From Primulina eburnea (taxonomy: Eukaryota; Streptophyta; Magnoliopsida; Lamiales; Gesneriaceae), in assembly GCF_022965805.1 (NCBI RefSeq), contig NW_027331392.1, forward strand, positions 1 to 64,000: a DNA stretch of 64,000 nucleotides, written 5' to 3'. Every line of letters starts with the position of its first letter. Positions within the stretch are counted from its first letter, which is position 1. The notes beneath the pieces were generated by a model. The model did not search any database, was not told the DNA's origin, and saw nothing but the letters and a program-made list of their open reading frames with translations. The position numbers and the translations under genes were made by a program. This document shows, in pieces, positions 38,462 through 49,094 of the stretch.

Positions 38462-40978
38462 GTTTAGCCCATAAAGTCTTCCAAAAGTAACTACAAGAAT
38501 TTAACATCGCGACCAGAAACAATAGTCCTAGGCATGCCATGCAACCTAACGACTTCTCTAAAGAACAAATCCGCAATGTTTGAAGCATCATCGGTTTTAT
38601 GACAAGCTATAAAATGTGCCATCTTAGAGAATCTATCCACAACAACAAAAATAGAATCCCTACCCTTATTAGTCCTAGGCAACCCCAAAATAAAGTCCAT
38701 AGAAATGTCAATCCAAATTCTTTTTAAGAATAGCACGCAAAAGTGTTCCCAAAGTTCTATTGACAACTTCAGTTTGTCCATCCGTTTGAGGATGACAAGT
38801 AGTAGAAAACAACAATTTTGTGCCAAGTTTAGCCCATAAAGTCTTCCAAAAGTAACTCAAGAATTTAACATCGCGACCAGAAACAATAGTCCTAGGCATG
38901 CCATGCAACCTAACGACTTCTCTAAAGAACAAATCCGCAATGTTTGAAGCATCATCGGTTTTATGACAAGCTATAAAATGTGCCATCTTAGAGAATCTAT
39001 CCACAACAACAAAAATAGAATCCCTACCCTTCTTAGTCCTAGGCAACCCCAAAATAAAGTCCATAGAAATGTCAATCCAAGTTCTTTTTAAGAATAGCAC
39101 GCAAAAGTGTTCCCAAAGTTCTATTGACAACTTCAGTTTGTCCATCCGTTTGAGGATGACAAGTAGTAGAAAACAACAATTTTGTGCCAAGTTTAGCCCA
39201 TAAAGTCTTCCAAAAGTAACTCAAGAATTTAACATCGCGACCAGAAACAATAGTCCTAGGCATGCCATGCAACCTAACGACTTCTCTAAAGAACAAATCC
39301 GCAATGTTTGAAGCATCATCGGTTTTATGACAAGCTATAAAATGTGCCATCTTAGAGAATCTATCCACAACAACAAAAATAGAATCCCTACCCTTCTTAG
39401 TCCTAGGCAACCCCAAAATAAAGTCCATAGAAATGTCAATCCAAGTTCTTTTTAAGAATAGCACGCAAAAGTGTTCCCAAAGTTCTATTGACAACTTCAG
39501 TTTGTCCATCCGTTTGAGGATGACAAGTAGTAGAAAACAACAATTTTGTGCCAAGTTTAGCCCATAAAGTCTTCCAAAAGTAACTCAAGAATTTAACATC
39601 GCGACCAGAAACAATAGTCCTAGGCATGCCATGCAACCTAACGACTTCTCTAAAGAACAAATCCGCAATGTTTGAAGCATCATCGGTTTTATGACAAGCT
39701 ATAAAATGTGCCATCTTAGAGAATCTATCCACAACAACAAAAATAGAATCCCTCCCCTTCTTAGTCCTAGGCAACCCCAAAATAAAGTCCATAGAAATGT
39801 CAATCCAAGTTCTTTTTAAGAATAGCACGTAAAAGTGTTCCCAAAGTTCTATTGACAACTTCAGTTTGTCCATCCGTTTGAGGATGACAAGTAGTAGAAA
39901 ACAACAATTTTGTGCCAAGTTTAGCCCATAAAGTCTTCCAAAAGTAACTCAAGAATTTAACATCGCGACCAGAAACAATAGTCCTAGGCATGCCATGCAA
40001 CCTAACGACTTCTCTAAAGAACAAATCCGCAATGTTTGAAGCATCATCGGTTTTATGACAAGCTATAAAATGTGCCATCTTAGAGAATCTATCCACAACA
40101 ACAAAAATAGAATCCCTACCCTTATTAGTCCTAGGCAACCCCAAAATAAAGTCCATAGAAATGTCAATCCAAGTTCTTTTTAAGAATAGCACGCAAAAGT
40201 GTTCCCAAAGTTCTATTGACAACTTCAGTTTGTCCATCCGTTTGAGGATGACAAGTAGTAGAAAACAACAATTTTGTGCCAAGTTTAGCCCATAAAGTCT
40301 TCCAAAAGTAACTCAAGAATTTAACATCGCGACCAGAAACAATAGTCCTAGGCATGCCATGCAACCTAACGACTTCTCTAAAGAACAAATCCGCAATGTT
40401 TGAAGCATCATCGGTTTTATGACAAGCTATAAAATGTGCCATCTTAGAGAATCTATCCACAACAACAAAAATAGAATCCCTCCCCTTCTTAGTCCTAGGC
40501 AACCCCAAAATAAAGTCCATAGAAATGTCAATCCAAGTTCTTTTTAAGAATAGCACGCAAAAGTGTTCCCAAAGTTCTATTGACAACTTCAGTTTGTCCA
40601 TCCGTTTGAGGATGACAAGTAGTAGAAAACAACAATTTTGTGCCAAGTTTAGCCCATAAAGTCTTCCAAAAGTAACTCAAGAATTTAACATCGCGACCAA
40701 AAACAATAGTCCTAGGCATGCCATGCAACCTAACGACTTCTCTAAAGAACAAATCCGCAATGTTTGAAGCATCATCGGTTTTATGACAAGCTATAAAATG
40801 TGCCATCTTAGAGAATCTATCCACAACAACAAAAATAGAATCCCTACCTTATTAGTCCTAGGCAACCCCAAAATAAAGTCCATAGAAATGTCAATCCTAG
40901 TTCTTTTTAAGAATAGCACGCAAAAGTGTTCTCAAAGTTCTATTGACAACTTCAGTTTGTTCATCCATTTGAGGATGA

Positions 40979-40983
40979 CAAGT
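40979..40983. other. Target site duplication, left (caagt), third element
   Basis: CAAGT before the LTR TG end at 40984, repeated at 49095-49099 after the CA end at 49094. Joining across it restores the satellite string GATGACAAGTAGTAGAA. Confidence 0.95.
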
Positions 40984-42610
40984 TGTGGGGACCCGGGCTC
41001 TAACTCAATTATTTTGGGATTTATTGGATCTTTGCTCGAAAATGTGGGTCAAAATTTTGCTTTTAACATGAACTCAAATGTATAATTAAAGCATAACATG
41101 TCTCTATATTAATTAAACAACATAATGTACATACAAGTCTGTCTAGTACAATCATACGCTAGTGTTTAAATGCCAACTACAAATATCAGTAGTACAAGTC
41201 TAATAAGCAAACACTAGAAATCTTCAACGCCCGAGATCTTCACGCTATCCTCAACCTCTCATCTAGCTCGAGACCCAGATCCTGCCCCACCTGTTGCCAT
41301 GCCCACATACAGACACGACAACAGCCGGATAACTCCGGTGAGAACAAATCCCAGTATAAAACATGGTAAGCATGTATAGAAACAATCTAAATCATAAAAC
41401 ATGCTATCATGAACATATTCAAAAGTAATAGATTTCATAATCTATGATATCAAATCAAAATAAGCATGCAACCCAATTCAGATACACATGAAATTTAAAT
41501 CAAATCATATAACCATGCTGTCATGACTGGAAGCAATAAACATGGATTTCATAGTCTATGAAACCACATTCATAACCACATGCAGTTCTAGTCAACTCAT
41601 GTCTAGACTCGACTCAACTATATCTCTAGGGATCCCGGGGTGAATAAGACGTCACTGTCTGTCACCTACCCTCCCAATCGGGGTGACGTACGTCTTATTC
41701 CTAGACTTCGGTCATATCTGTATCGAATAATCTACAATAGGAGGGTGTCTGCTCCTATGTAACGATACACCGAACGTCTAGAAGTCTGACTATCTGTCAA
41801 ACTTTCCTACCTCAAATGCAATGTATAACAATCTGTAAACAAAGCATGTTCATTTCAAAGGATTTGAATAAAGTCTATAAACAATCACAATTATATCAAA
41901 AGATAAACAATAATCAAGTATGTGATTTTATTGGGAAACTCAAATAAGATCTGATTTGAGTTATATCTTCCCAGATATCACATGAATTATACCTTTCTTG
42001 CCGAATCGTCGGTGTCGTCGTCGAAGTCTCGAGTTCACAATAGCCAACACAAATCTGAAATGGCATAGTCGAGGTGCACTCTATCAATATACATCTCAAA
42101 CAACTCAATAAACATAGCTGAAATCGGTTTCAATACAATTTGACGGCGTAACGGTGTAATTCTCGGTACCGGTCAACTCAATCTCAACAAAAAAATATAT
42201 ACAATAACCACAACTCATAATCTTCATAATATACTCATCAAAACACAATATAACATGCTCAATTCTTCCAATCAATATCGATATACATGCTGGAAATTCG
42301 CAAGGCTCGTATACGGTGTCCGAAAATCATTCTGATAACAAATATACGATGCTCGGTATACCAAGAACACATATTTCTAACAAAATCATAATTTCCCCAA
42401 TACATAGATTTCGAACCATGCTGAAAATAATCGAAACTTACATCCTTAGCTAGCCCTCGTTGCAAGGATCAATAATCCGGACTCGGAATTAAAATCAAAT
42501 GAGCAAATCTTGCACAATCTCAAATCTAAGATGACAAAGCTTGAAGGAACAAAGCTTGCTCTCGATTCTTTCCCTCAATCTGAAAGGAGAATGAAGACTC
42601 AGCAACTTTA

Positions 42611-42624
42611 TGTATATATATACA
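42611..42624 (-). promoter_or_regulatory. TATA-box candidate in 3' LTR of third element
   Basis: The palindromic TGTATATATATACA lies about 370 nt from the LTR 5' end at 42993, just downstream (in element orientation) of the GC-rich dyad cluster. The matching copy is at 48712-48725. Confidence 0.55.
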
Positions 42625-42670
42625 TGCCATGTGTCAACACGAAATTCAAAGGTGGCAATCTCGCATGCAG

Positions 42671-42897
42671 ACCGCGGGTGCGGTGACTCAAGAGTGCGGG
42701 TGCGCTGTGCTCTCGGCAGCAATATTATTTTCTGGAATTCTTAGACCGCGGGTGCGGTCCTTACATGACCGCGGGTGCGGTCTCACACCGCGGGGGCGGT
42801 CTTGCTAGCACCGCGGGTGCGGTGTCTGTTCGCACAAATTCACCAATTTCTGTCACCTACACCGCGGGTGCGGTAGTCTTAGCACCGCGGGTGCGAT
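42671..42897. repeat. Cluster of ACCGCGGGTGCGGT dyads in U3 of third element
   Basis: ACCGCGGGTGCGGT occurs at 42671-42684, 42744-42757, 42768-42781, 42810-42823 and 42861-42874. Single-base variants are at 42787-42800 (GGGGGC) and 42884-42897 (GCGAT), with a weaker relative near 42692. Each is an inverted repeat (ACCGC/GCGGT around a 4-nt centre), spaced irregularly (11-60 bp), in otherwise AT-rich sequence. Position between the LTR start and the TATA box suggests promoter elements; a fold-back DNA or RNA structure is also possible. Confidence 0.85.
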
Positions 42898-42993
42898 GTG
42901 GCTTCGGCCCTGCTGCTCAAAATCTCATAATTCATGCATTCTTATTTCCACAAGTCTAACATCAATGACAACGAATAATTCTCGAGCCTTACA

Positions 42994-43010
42994 TTTCTCC
43001 CCCTCTTAGA
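42994..43010 (-). other. Polypurine tract of third element
   Basis: The minus strand carries AAGAGGGGGAGAAA directly abutting the LTR at 42993. Confidence 0.85.
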
Positions 43011-45850
43011 CAAGAGTTCGTCCTCGAACTCATAAACCAGTAATCACGCAAGTATACACAAAATTGCATGTCATGCATTCTCATATCTTTCCGAGTCTTA
43101 CATTAACGAAGATTAACAATCTTGGTTTATCAATTCTATAATTCTTGGGCATTACATTTCTCCCCTTCTTAGATCTGAGTTCGTCCTCGAACTCTCAAGT
43201 AATCAATTCAGCTATACGAGAAGAAATGTATACTCGAGTTCAACTGGAACTCAACTCTCTGATTCCAGTTTGGAATAAGAATTCATGAAGTATCCTATCA
43301 TAATACTTCTTAAACTAACTCTGACAGAATCAATCTTGCCATGCGGGTTATACAACATCTGTATAAACCAATTACAGTTTAGTAACCAATACCAATAGTC
43401 ATTGATCAACCTGTTTATCCCAATCAAGGATATACTCAATCTTCCACACTCAATACCAAGCATCATCATCCGATGTTGGTTTATCAAATCTGTCATTTCT
43501 GAGCTATCTTTATTTCTGTCTGAATCTTCGTTATATGGACTCTGTAGTACTTACTGTACAATGTGTCATCTGTAACGATCTCCGTACTCTTTTGATAGCT
43601 ATCACCACACAATCTCCCATAAGGTAACAAAACTTTATGCCAACTAGTGCTAGCATCCAGCACTACCACTCTCTGGATATCTTCCAATATCTGGCTAGTA
43701 CATTCTGACTGTCTGTCAATCTGTGAAAAATCTGCGAGAGAGAGCTCATGATATCTTCTATAATAAGTACAAACTCAATCATAATCACAATCTGATATAA
43801 TCTACTTAAATGTTCTGTTCTATCTGAACATTTCTTTGACATCGATCTATGTCATTTAATTCTGTTTGTACGTAATCGGGTACAAACTGATAGATATAGA
43901 TTGAGTAATCTTTCAATCATAATCATATCATATCTCAATCTAAAGAAAATGATGGTAATTTCATTACGAAAGCCATAGAAATGTACTCCCATTTCTATTC
44001 AGAAATATACAAATTCTATAGTAAACTTCTGATTCCTATCTTTCTGTCCTCTTCTGTTAGCAATTCAGACATATCAGTACAATTTCTGCCAACATTTCGG
44101 TACAAATTCTGCCATAACTGATTTAATCTGTCTATATCATAACTATCTGTTCGAATACCATACATTCACAATTACTTGAATGAAAACTGAACTCACTACT
44201 GTGCATTTCTGACACTATCTGTGCTTTCAGATTCGAACTATCCTGTATAAACAATCAGTTAATAATATAAAATAAAGAAGAAATACCTACCTGGTATTCG
44301 GCTCTGATTGTAGATATCAATTCTGTTATACAATTCTGAAACATTCTGATATCATAACACAACCAGTCTACTACAAAACACAAAATCACATATCTGTTTC
44401 TCTGACCGATACCCTGCTCTGATTATCGAAATACTGCTCTGACCATTCTGATCACGTTTCTGAACTGCTGAAATTATAGAATTCATTTCTGATACAAGCT
44501 GGACTGTATATACCCTCAACAGTTCAGAAAATCTGTATCAATACTGATTCAGAATAACAATAATCTATACTAATCTAGTAAATATATAGGATTGTAAATT
44601 CTAACAATACTATCGATTTTGACAAATCAATCAGATCTTCATGCCATTCTGATCCACTGCTATATATCCTCTGCAAATATAATATGCTCCCCAAACAATA
44701 CAATTTGTATAAAATACTGATCTAGAAGCAATCATTCTCGAGCAGTTCAAAACACAATCATATCAGATAATTTGTCAACTCATAGAATATCAGTCTCTGA
44801 CAATTCTGACATTTCTGATTTCCTGATTTTTCTGATATTGGTATCTGATCAGTCACTGATCACAATATCCACTGTCTCAAATTCAATCAGTATACTAACA
44901 TCAGATATCATCTATTCTGAATACAATCTGTTTCAAACAAAATACATATCTGAACAATTTCTGTATACAATCATTATAGTTCTCAGAATATTCAATACAA
45001 TCTTCAGATATTCTCTTCAATCAATCAAATGCTAGAAGTATATCAAAATCTTACAGATATAACTAGCATAAAATCATCAGAACATCTCTGAATATACTGA
45101 AACATACCAAAGAGAAACACTAAATCAGATGTAACTCCTGGTTAGTACTCTTCTACTGATTTTACAATTCACTCTGTATCATTCTGGTCATTCCATATCA
45201 TTATGTACTGAATTCTAACATACAATCAATGTCCGATCTCCATTCAATTCTGAACTCTATCTTTCTGATATAGCACACAAATCTGAAATCTTATCTAGGC
45301 AAACATCAGCCAACTCATACATCATTGACATATCTGTCAATGTTAGGCTCGATTTCAGTAGGTCTACTGAATATATAGGGATGCAATCTGCTCCTTTCTG
45401 TATTAATCGAGTCATTTACAATACAGACATCAAATGAATTCTAAATTTAGGATCCTTATCGTGGTATCTCCACTGATCAGTCATCTCTGATCCGACTTTT
45501 ACCAATTCTGGAAAATTCTACAATATATCTGTACTTGTTTATCCTATACATATCAATAATGCGTTCAAATCAGAAAACACAAGTATGTCATAATCTATCT
45601 CTATTTCAGTCTCATCTTACTGTAGTATACAATATATACAGAAATCTCTGATATCAACACTTCCTCAACAAGCAAGGACATCAATACTACAATACATACA
45701 AACCCAATAGATACAGCATATTTCCATGCAACTTAGTCAAAAATATTCTTAACAATTGCATTAGTATATTTCAATACATATGCAATAGAATCATAAAGAA
45801 TAGTACCTATTGTAAATTCTGGATCTGTGGTTTCAAGTGGACTCTGTTCC
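43011..45850 (-). pseudogene. Decayed pol region (integrase relic recognisable)
   Basis: No long ORF survives, and the sequence is AT-rich with many CTGAT/ATCTG strings. Two integrase traces are readable on the minus strand. Near 43945-44003 there is a match to the first catalytic block of the Tekay integrase (KWEHITMDF region), here with Trp replaced by a stop and the catalytic Asp by Ala. At 43493-43687 there is an open 64-residue piece with the pattern SWHK..LP...SYQKST...LYS, aligning to the AWQDHLP...SYHRSI...LYG block. Their spacing (about 350 nt) equals that of the intact polyprotein, so the relic is collinear. A possible RT FIDD trace near 45329-45342 is weak. Total length is about 0.66 kb short of a full pol. 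Confidence 0.6.
43071..43195 (-). repeat. Second, diverged copy of the LTR end and polypurine tract inside the third element
   Basis: About 162 bp inside the true junction, the plus strand repeats TTACATTTCTCCCC followed by TTCGTCCTCGAACTC, as at 42989-43030. Upstream TCATGCATTCT...AAGTCTAACAT is echoed by TCATGCATTCT...GAGTCTTACAT (43072-43108). This looks like an older tandem duplication of the LTR terminus plus polypurine tract. Confidence 0.7.
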
Positions 45851-46702
45851 CTACGATCTTCGGGAACGCTTCTGGGGACAGACTTTAGCAAAGTGTCCCG
45901 GCTGTCCACAAATATTGCATCTACCAGTAACTCCCTGGCATTGCTCGGTGAAATGTCTCCCTCCGCAACTCCTGCACTACACTCCAGTATAGCTCGGACT
46001 AGAACTACTGGAACTCGAGGAACCACTTCCTAACTTCTTGAATGGCTTCTTCTGAGCCTTCAACAAATCTTGCTTCCCACTCGTACTGCCGTGATCATAT
46101 CGAAGAGGGGATTGCTGTGCCTGAAGTGGCTTCACACACAACCTTGTCAATTGTCTAATCAGACTCGCCTCAGCTCTCTTTGCTCTACTCAGGATGTCAG
46201 CAAAATGGTAAGGTCGTTGCAAATTCATAAATGCAACTACCTCCGAATTCAGTCCTCTGATGAACTGATTCACTACAACTTCATCATTTCCAGCTATCTG
46301 AGGGGCAAAACGCAGTAGAATCGAGAATTTAGCAGCATATTGGTCAATATTCAGCTGTCCTTGGCTCAAATTCTCAAACTCTGCTTTCTTGTCCTCTCGG
46401 TACGAGACTGGGAAAAATCTTCGATAAAATTCAGTTCTGAATATTTCCCACGAAATCACTGTACCTCTCTGTTCCCACATTCTTTTACTGGTTATCCACC
46501 AACTCCTGGCGGCTTCTCGTAACTGATAAAGCACCATTTTAACCCTCTGTTCATCTGTACAATCAAGCAAATCAAACAAGATTTCTATCTCATCAAACCA
46601 GTTCTGACAATCTTCAGATGTCTCAGTACCACTCAGAATCGGCGGCTGTAATAACTCAAACTCTTTCATCTTTTCTTCTAACTGAGCTTCTGATACATCC
46701 AT
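45851..46702 (-). pseudogene. gag: Gag of third element, interrupted by in-frame stop
   Basis: From Met at 46702 a 241-residue Gag is open to a TAG at 45977-45979. It includes the retrotransposon Gag core (ARSWW near residues 89-93, FRTEFYRRFFP near 108-118) and ends in a Ser-rich linker. The same frame continues past the stop through a Cys-rich cluster and a good CCHC knuckle (45878-45919, CX2CX4HX4C) to a second TAG at 45851-45853. One in-frame nonsense change therefore separates the capsid part from its zinc knuckle. The truncated Gag could still be made. Loss of the knuckle should impair RNA packaging, going by what is known of Gag. An overlapping open frame at 45733-46026 is a shadow in another frame. 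Confidence 0.85.
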
Positions 46703-47064
46703 CTGTTCAGACGAAGTGCTACACCTTTCTGGAAATCTCCGAGGCGGTATATCTGAATATCAAACAGATTAGTACCCAATCTATACAGTCTGTCTCAACC
46801 CTCCTCTGATCATATACCTCTGATCCAGACTCAATTCTGATTCAGGCTTGGTAATTACATGCTGTAATCAACTCAGATAACAAACGACATGTAATAAGAA
46901 AAGCAATAAATCATGCTAGCACACACAATGTTATTCAACATTGAAACAAATCTCATGCTAGCAATCATATGCAAGGAAGACAATTCAATCTACCCCGCTC
47001 ATTCTCTACTATCTCATTCTAAAAGATCTATCAATTCTGACTATCTCAATCTAAAGGATCTATC
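46703..47064. other. Leader of third element, no gene seen
   Basis: About 360 bp between the gag start and the primer binding site. AT-rich and without a coherent frame. It is the expected location of the packaging signal, but no specific motif is recognisable. Confidence 0.6.
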
Positions 47065-47076
47065 GCTCTGATACCA
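47065..47076 (-). other. Primer binding site, initiator Met-tRNA, third element
   Basis: TGGTATCAGAGC on the minus strand, 5 nt from the LTR boundary at 47082. Intact despite the decayed coding region. Confidence 0.92.
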
Positions 47077-48711
47077 CCTGTTGTGGGGACCCGGGCTCTA
47101 ACTCAATTATTTTGGGATTTATTGGATCTTTGCTCGAAAATGTGGGTCAAAATTTTGCTTTTAACATGAACTCAAATGTATAATTAAAGCATAACATGTC
47201 TCTATATTAATTAAACAACATAATGTACATACAAGTCTGTCTAGTACAATCATACGCTAGTGTTTAAATGCCAACTACAAATATCAGTAGTACAAGTCTA
47301 ATAAGCAAACACTAGAAATCTTCAATGCCCGAGATCTCCACGCTATCCTCAACCTCTCATCTAGCTCGAGACCCAGATCCTGCCCCACCTGTTGCCATGC
47401 ATACATACAGACAAGACAACAGCCGGATAACTCCGGTGAGAACAAATCCCAGTATAAAACATGGTAAGCATGTATAGAAACAATCTAAATCATAAAACAT
47501 GCTATCATGAACATATTAAAAAGTAATAGATTTCATAATCTATGAAATCAAATCAAAATAAGCATGCAACCCAATTCAGATACACATGAAATTTAAATCA
47601 AATCATATAACCATGCTGTCATGACTGGAAGCAATAAACATGGATTTCATAGTCTATGAAACCACATTCATAACCACATGCAGTTCTAGTCAACTCATGT
47701 CTAGACTCGACTTAACTATATCTCTAGGGATCCCGGGGTGAATAAGACGTCACTGTCTGTCACCTACCCTCCCAATCGGGGTGACGTACGTCTTATTCCT
47801 AGACTTCGGTCATATCTGTATCGAATAATCTACAATAGGAGGGTGTCTGCTCCTATGTAACGATACACCGAACGTCTAGAAGTCTGACTATCTGTCAAAC
47901 TTTCCTACCTCAAATGCAATGTATAACAATCTGTAAACAAAGCATGTTCATTTCAAAGGATTTGAATATAAAGTCTATAAACAAATCACAATTATATCAA
48001 AAGATAAACAATAATCAAGTATGTGATTTTATTGGGAAACTCAAATGAGATCTGATTTGAGTTATATCTTCCCAGATATCACATGAATTATACCTTTCTT
48101 GCCGAATCGTCGGTGTCGTCGTCGAAGTCTCGAGTTCACAATAGCCAACACAAATCTGAAATGGCATAGTCGAGGTGCACTCTATCAATATACATCTCAA
48201 ACAACTCAATAAACATAGCTGAAATCGGTTTCAATACAATTTGACGGCGTAACGGTGTAATTCTCGGTACCGGTCAACTCAATCTCAACAAAAAAATATA
48301 TACAATAACCACAACTCATAATCTTCATAATATACTCATCAAAACACAATATAACATGCTCAATTCTTCCAATCAATATCGATATACATGCTGGAAATTC
48401 GCAAGGCTCGTATACGGTGTCCGAAAATCATTCTGATAACAAATATACGATGCTCGGTATACCAAGAACACATATTTCTAACAAAATCATAATTTCCCCA
48501 ATACATAGATTTCGAACCATGCTGAAAATAATCGAAACTTACATCCTTAGCTAGCCCTCGTTGCAAGGATCAATAATCCGGACTCGGAATTAAAATCAAA
48601 TGAGCAAATCTTGCACAATCTCAAATCTAAGATGACAAAGCTTGAAGGAACAAAGCTTGCTCTCGATTCTTTCCCTCAATCTGAAAGGAGAATGAAGACT
48701 CAGCAACTTTA

Positions 48712-48725
48712 TGTATATATATACA
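48712..48725 (-). promoter_or_regulatory. TATA-box candidate in 5' LTR of third element
   Basis: TGTATATATATACA about 370 nt from the LTR start. It would be the promoter driving the defective genomic RNA. Confidence 0.58.
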
Positions 48726-48771
48726 TGCCATGTGTCAACACGAAATTCAAAGGTGGCAATCTCGCATGCAG

Positions 48772-48998
48772 ACCGCGGGTGCGGTGACTCAAGAGTGCGG
48801 GTGCGCTGTGCTCTCGGCAGCAATATTATTTTCTGGAATTCTTAGACCGCGGGTGCGGTCCTTACATGACCGCGGGTGCGGTCTCACACCGCGGGGGCGG
48901 TCTTGCTAGCACCGCGGGTGCGGTGTCTGTTCGCACAAATTCACCAATTTCTGTCACCTACACCGCGGGTGCGGTAGTCTTAGCACCGCGGGTGCGAT
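48772..48998. repeat. Cluster of ACCGCGGGTGCGGT dyads, 5' LTR of third element
   Basis: Same arrangement and same single-base variants as at 42671-42897. No difference between the two clusters was seen. Confidence 0.85.
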
Positions 48999-49094
48999 GT
49001 GGCTTCGGCCCTGCTGCTCAAAATCTCATAATTCATGCATTCTTATTTCCACAAGTCTAACATCAATGACAACGAATAATTCTCGAGCCTTACA

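Larger units (their letters stand above)
31195..40983 (-). repeat. 364-bp integrase-derived satellite, segment C (about 27 monomers)
   Basis: Begins with the second TAAAG target duplication. The first ~190 bp (31195-31385) match 7855-8045, including GCATTATCGG and ATATTAGATAATC, then switch to the uniform monomer type. A lysine-to-asparagine variant (plus strand CCCTTATTAG) recurs near 33935, 34298, 34662, 35755, 37571, 38664 and 40120, at near-multiples of 364 bp. A second variant cluster (AAAATATGCC, CCTCGCC, AAACCAACAA, CAAAATTAACAC) recurs near 32430-32670 and 37890-38130. This is local homogenisation. The segment ends at the CAAGT target site of the third element. Confidence 0.97.
40984..42993 (-). 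repeat. LTR of third element (3' LTR in element orientation)
   Basis: 2010 bp, plus strand TGTGGGGACCCGGG...GAGCCTTACA. Its pair is 47082-49094 (2013 bp). Contains a TATA-like palindrome 42611-42624 and the GC-rich dyad cluster 42671-42897. No gene is seen. Short open frames in both LTRs are duplicated because the LTRs are, not because of coding function. Confidence 0.94.
40984..49094 (-). mobile_element. Ty3/gypsy LTR retrotransposon with decayed coding region (probably non-autonomous)
   Basis: An 8111-bp element on the minus strand: LTR 40984-42993, polypurine tract at 42994, decayed pol about 43010-45850, gag with in-frame stops 45851-46702, leader 46703-47064, primer binding site 47065-47076, LTR 47082-49094, flanked by perfect CAAGT. 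The Gag resembles that of Tekay-type elements but the LTRs are unrelated to the other family here. By eye the LTRs differ by about 9 substitutions and 2 small indels in 2.0 kb, so the insertion is young although the coding region is ruined. Confidence 0.93.
47082..49094 (-). repeat. LTR of third element (5' LTR in element orientation)
   Basis: 2013 bp, the pair of 40984-42993. Differences seen: about 9 substitutions (for example AATGCCC/AACGCCC, GATCTCC/GATCTTC, GACTTAAC/GACTCAAC, AATGAGAT/AATAAGAT) and two indels near 47968-47988. Contains the TATA-like palindrome 48712-48725 and the dyad cluster about 48772-48998. Confidence 0.94.

Noticed and set aside
42765..42959. 64-residue plus-strand ORF through the GC-rich dyads
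   Set aside because: It reads the dyad repeats as TAGAV-like peptide repeats. It lies inside an LTR promoter region and is duplicated with the LTR, so it is chance.
44772..45035. 87-residue plus-strand ORF in the third element
   Set aside because: Low-complexity Ser/Ile-rich translation of AT-rich decayed pol, with no motif and antisense to the element.
45733..46026. 97-residue minus-strand ORF as a separate gene of the third element
   Set aside because: It overlaps the gag zinc-knuckle region in another frame. The Cys-rich motifs appear only in the gag frame.
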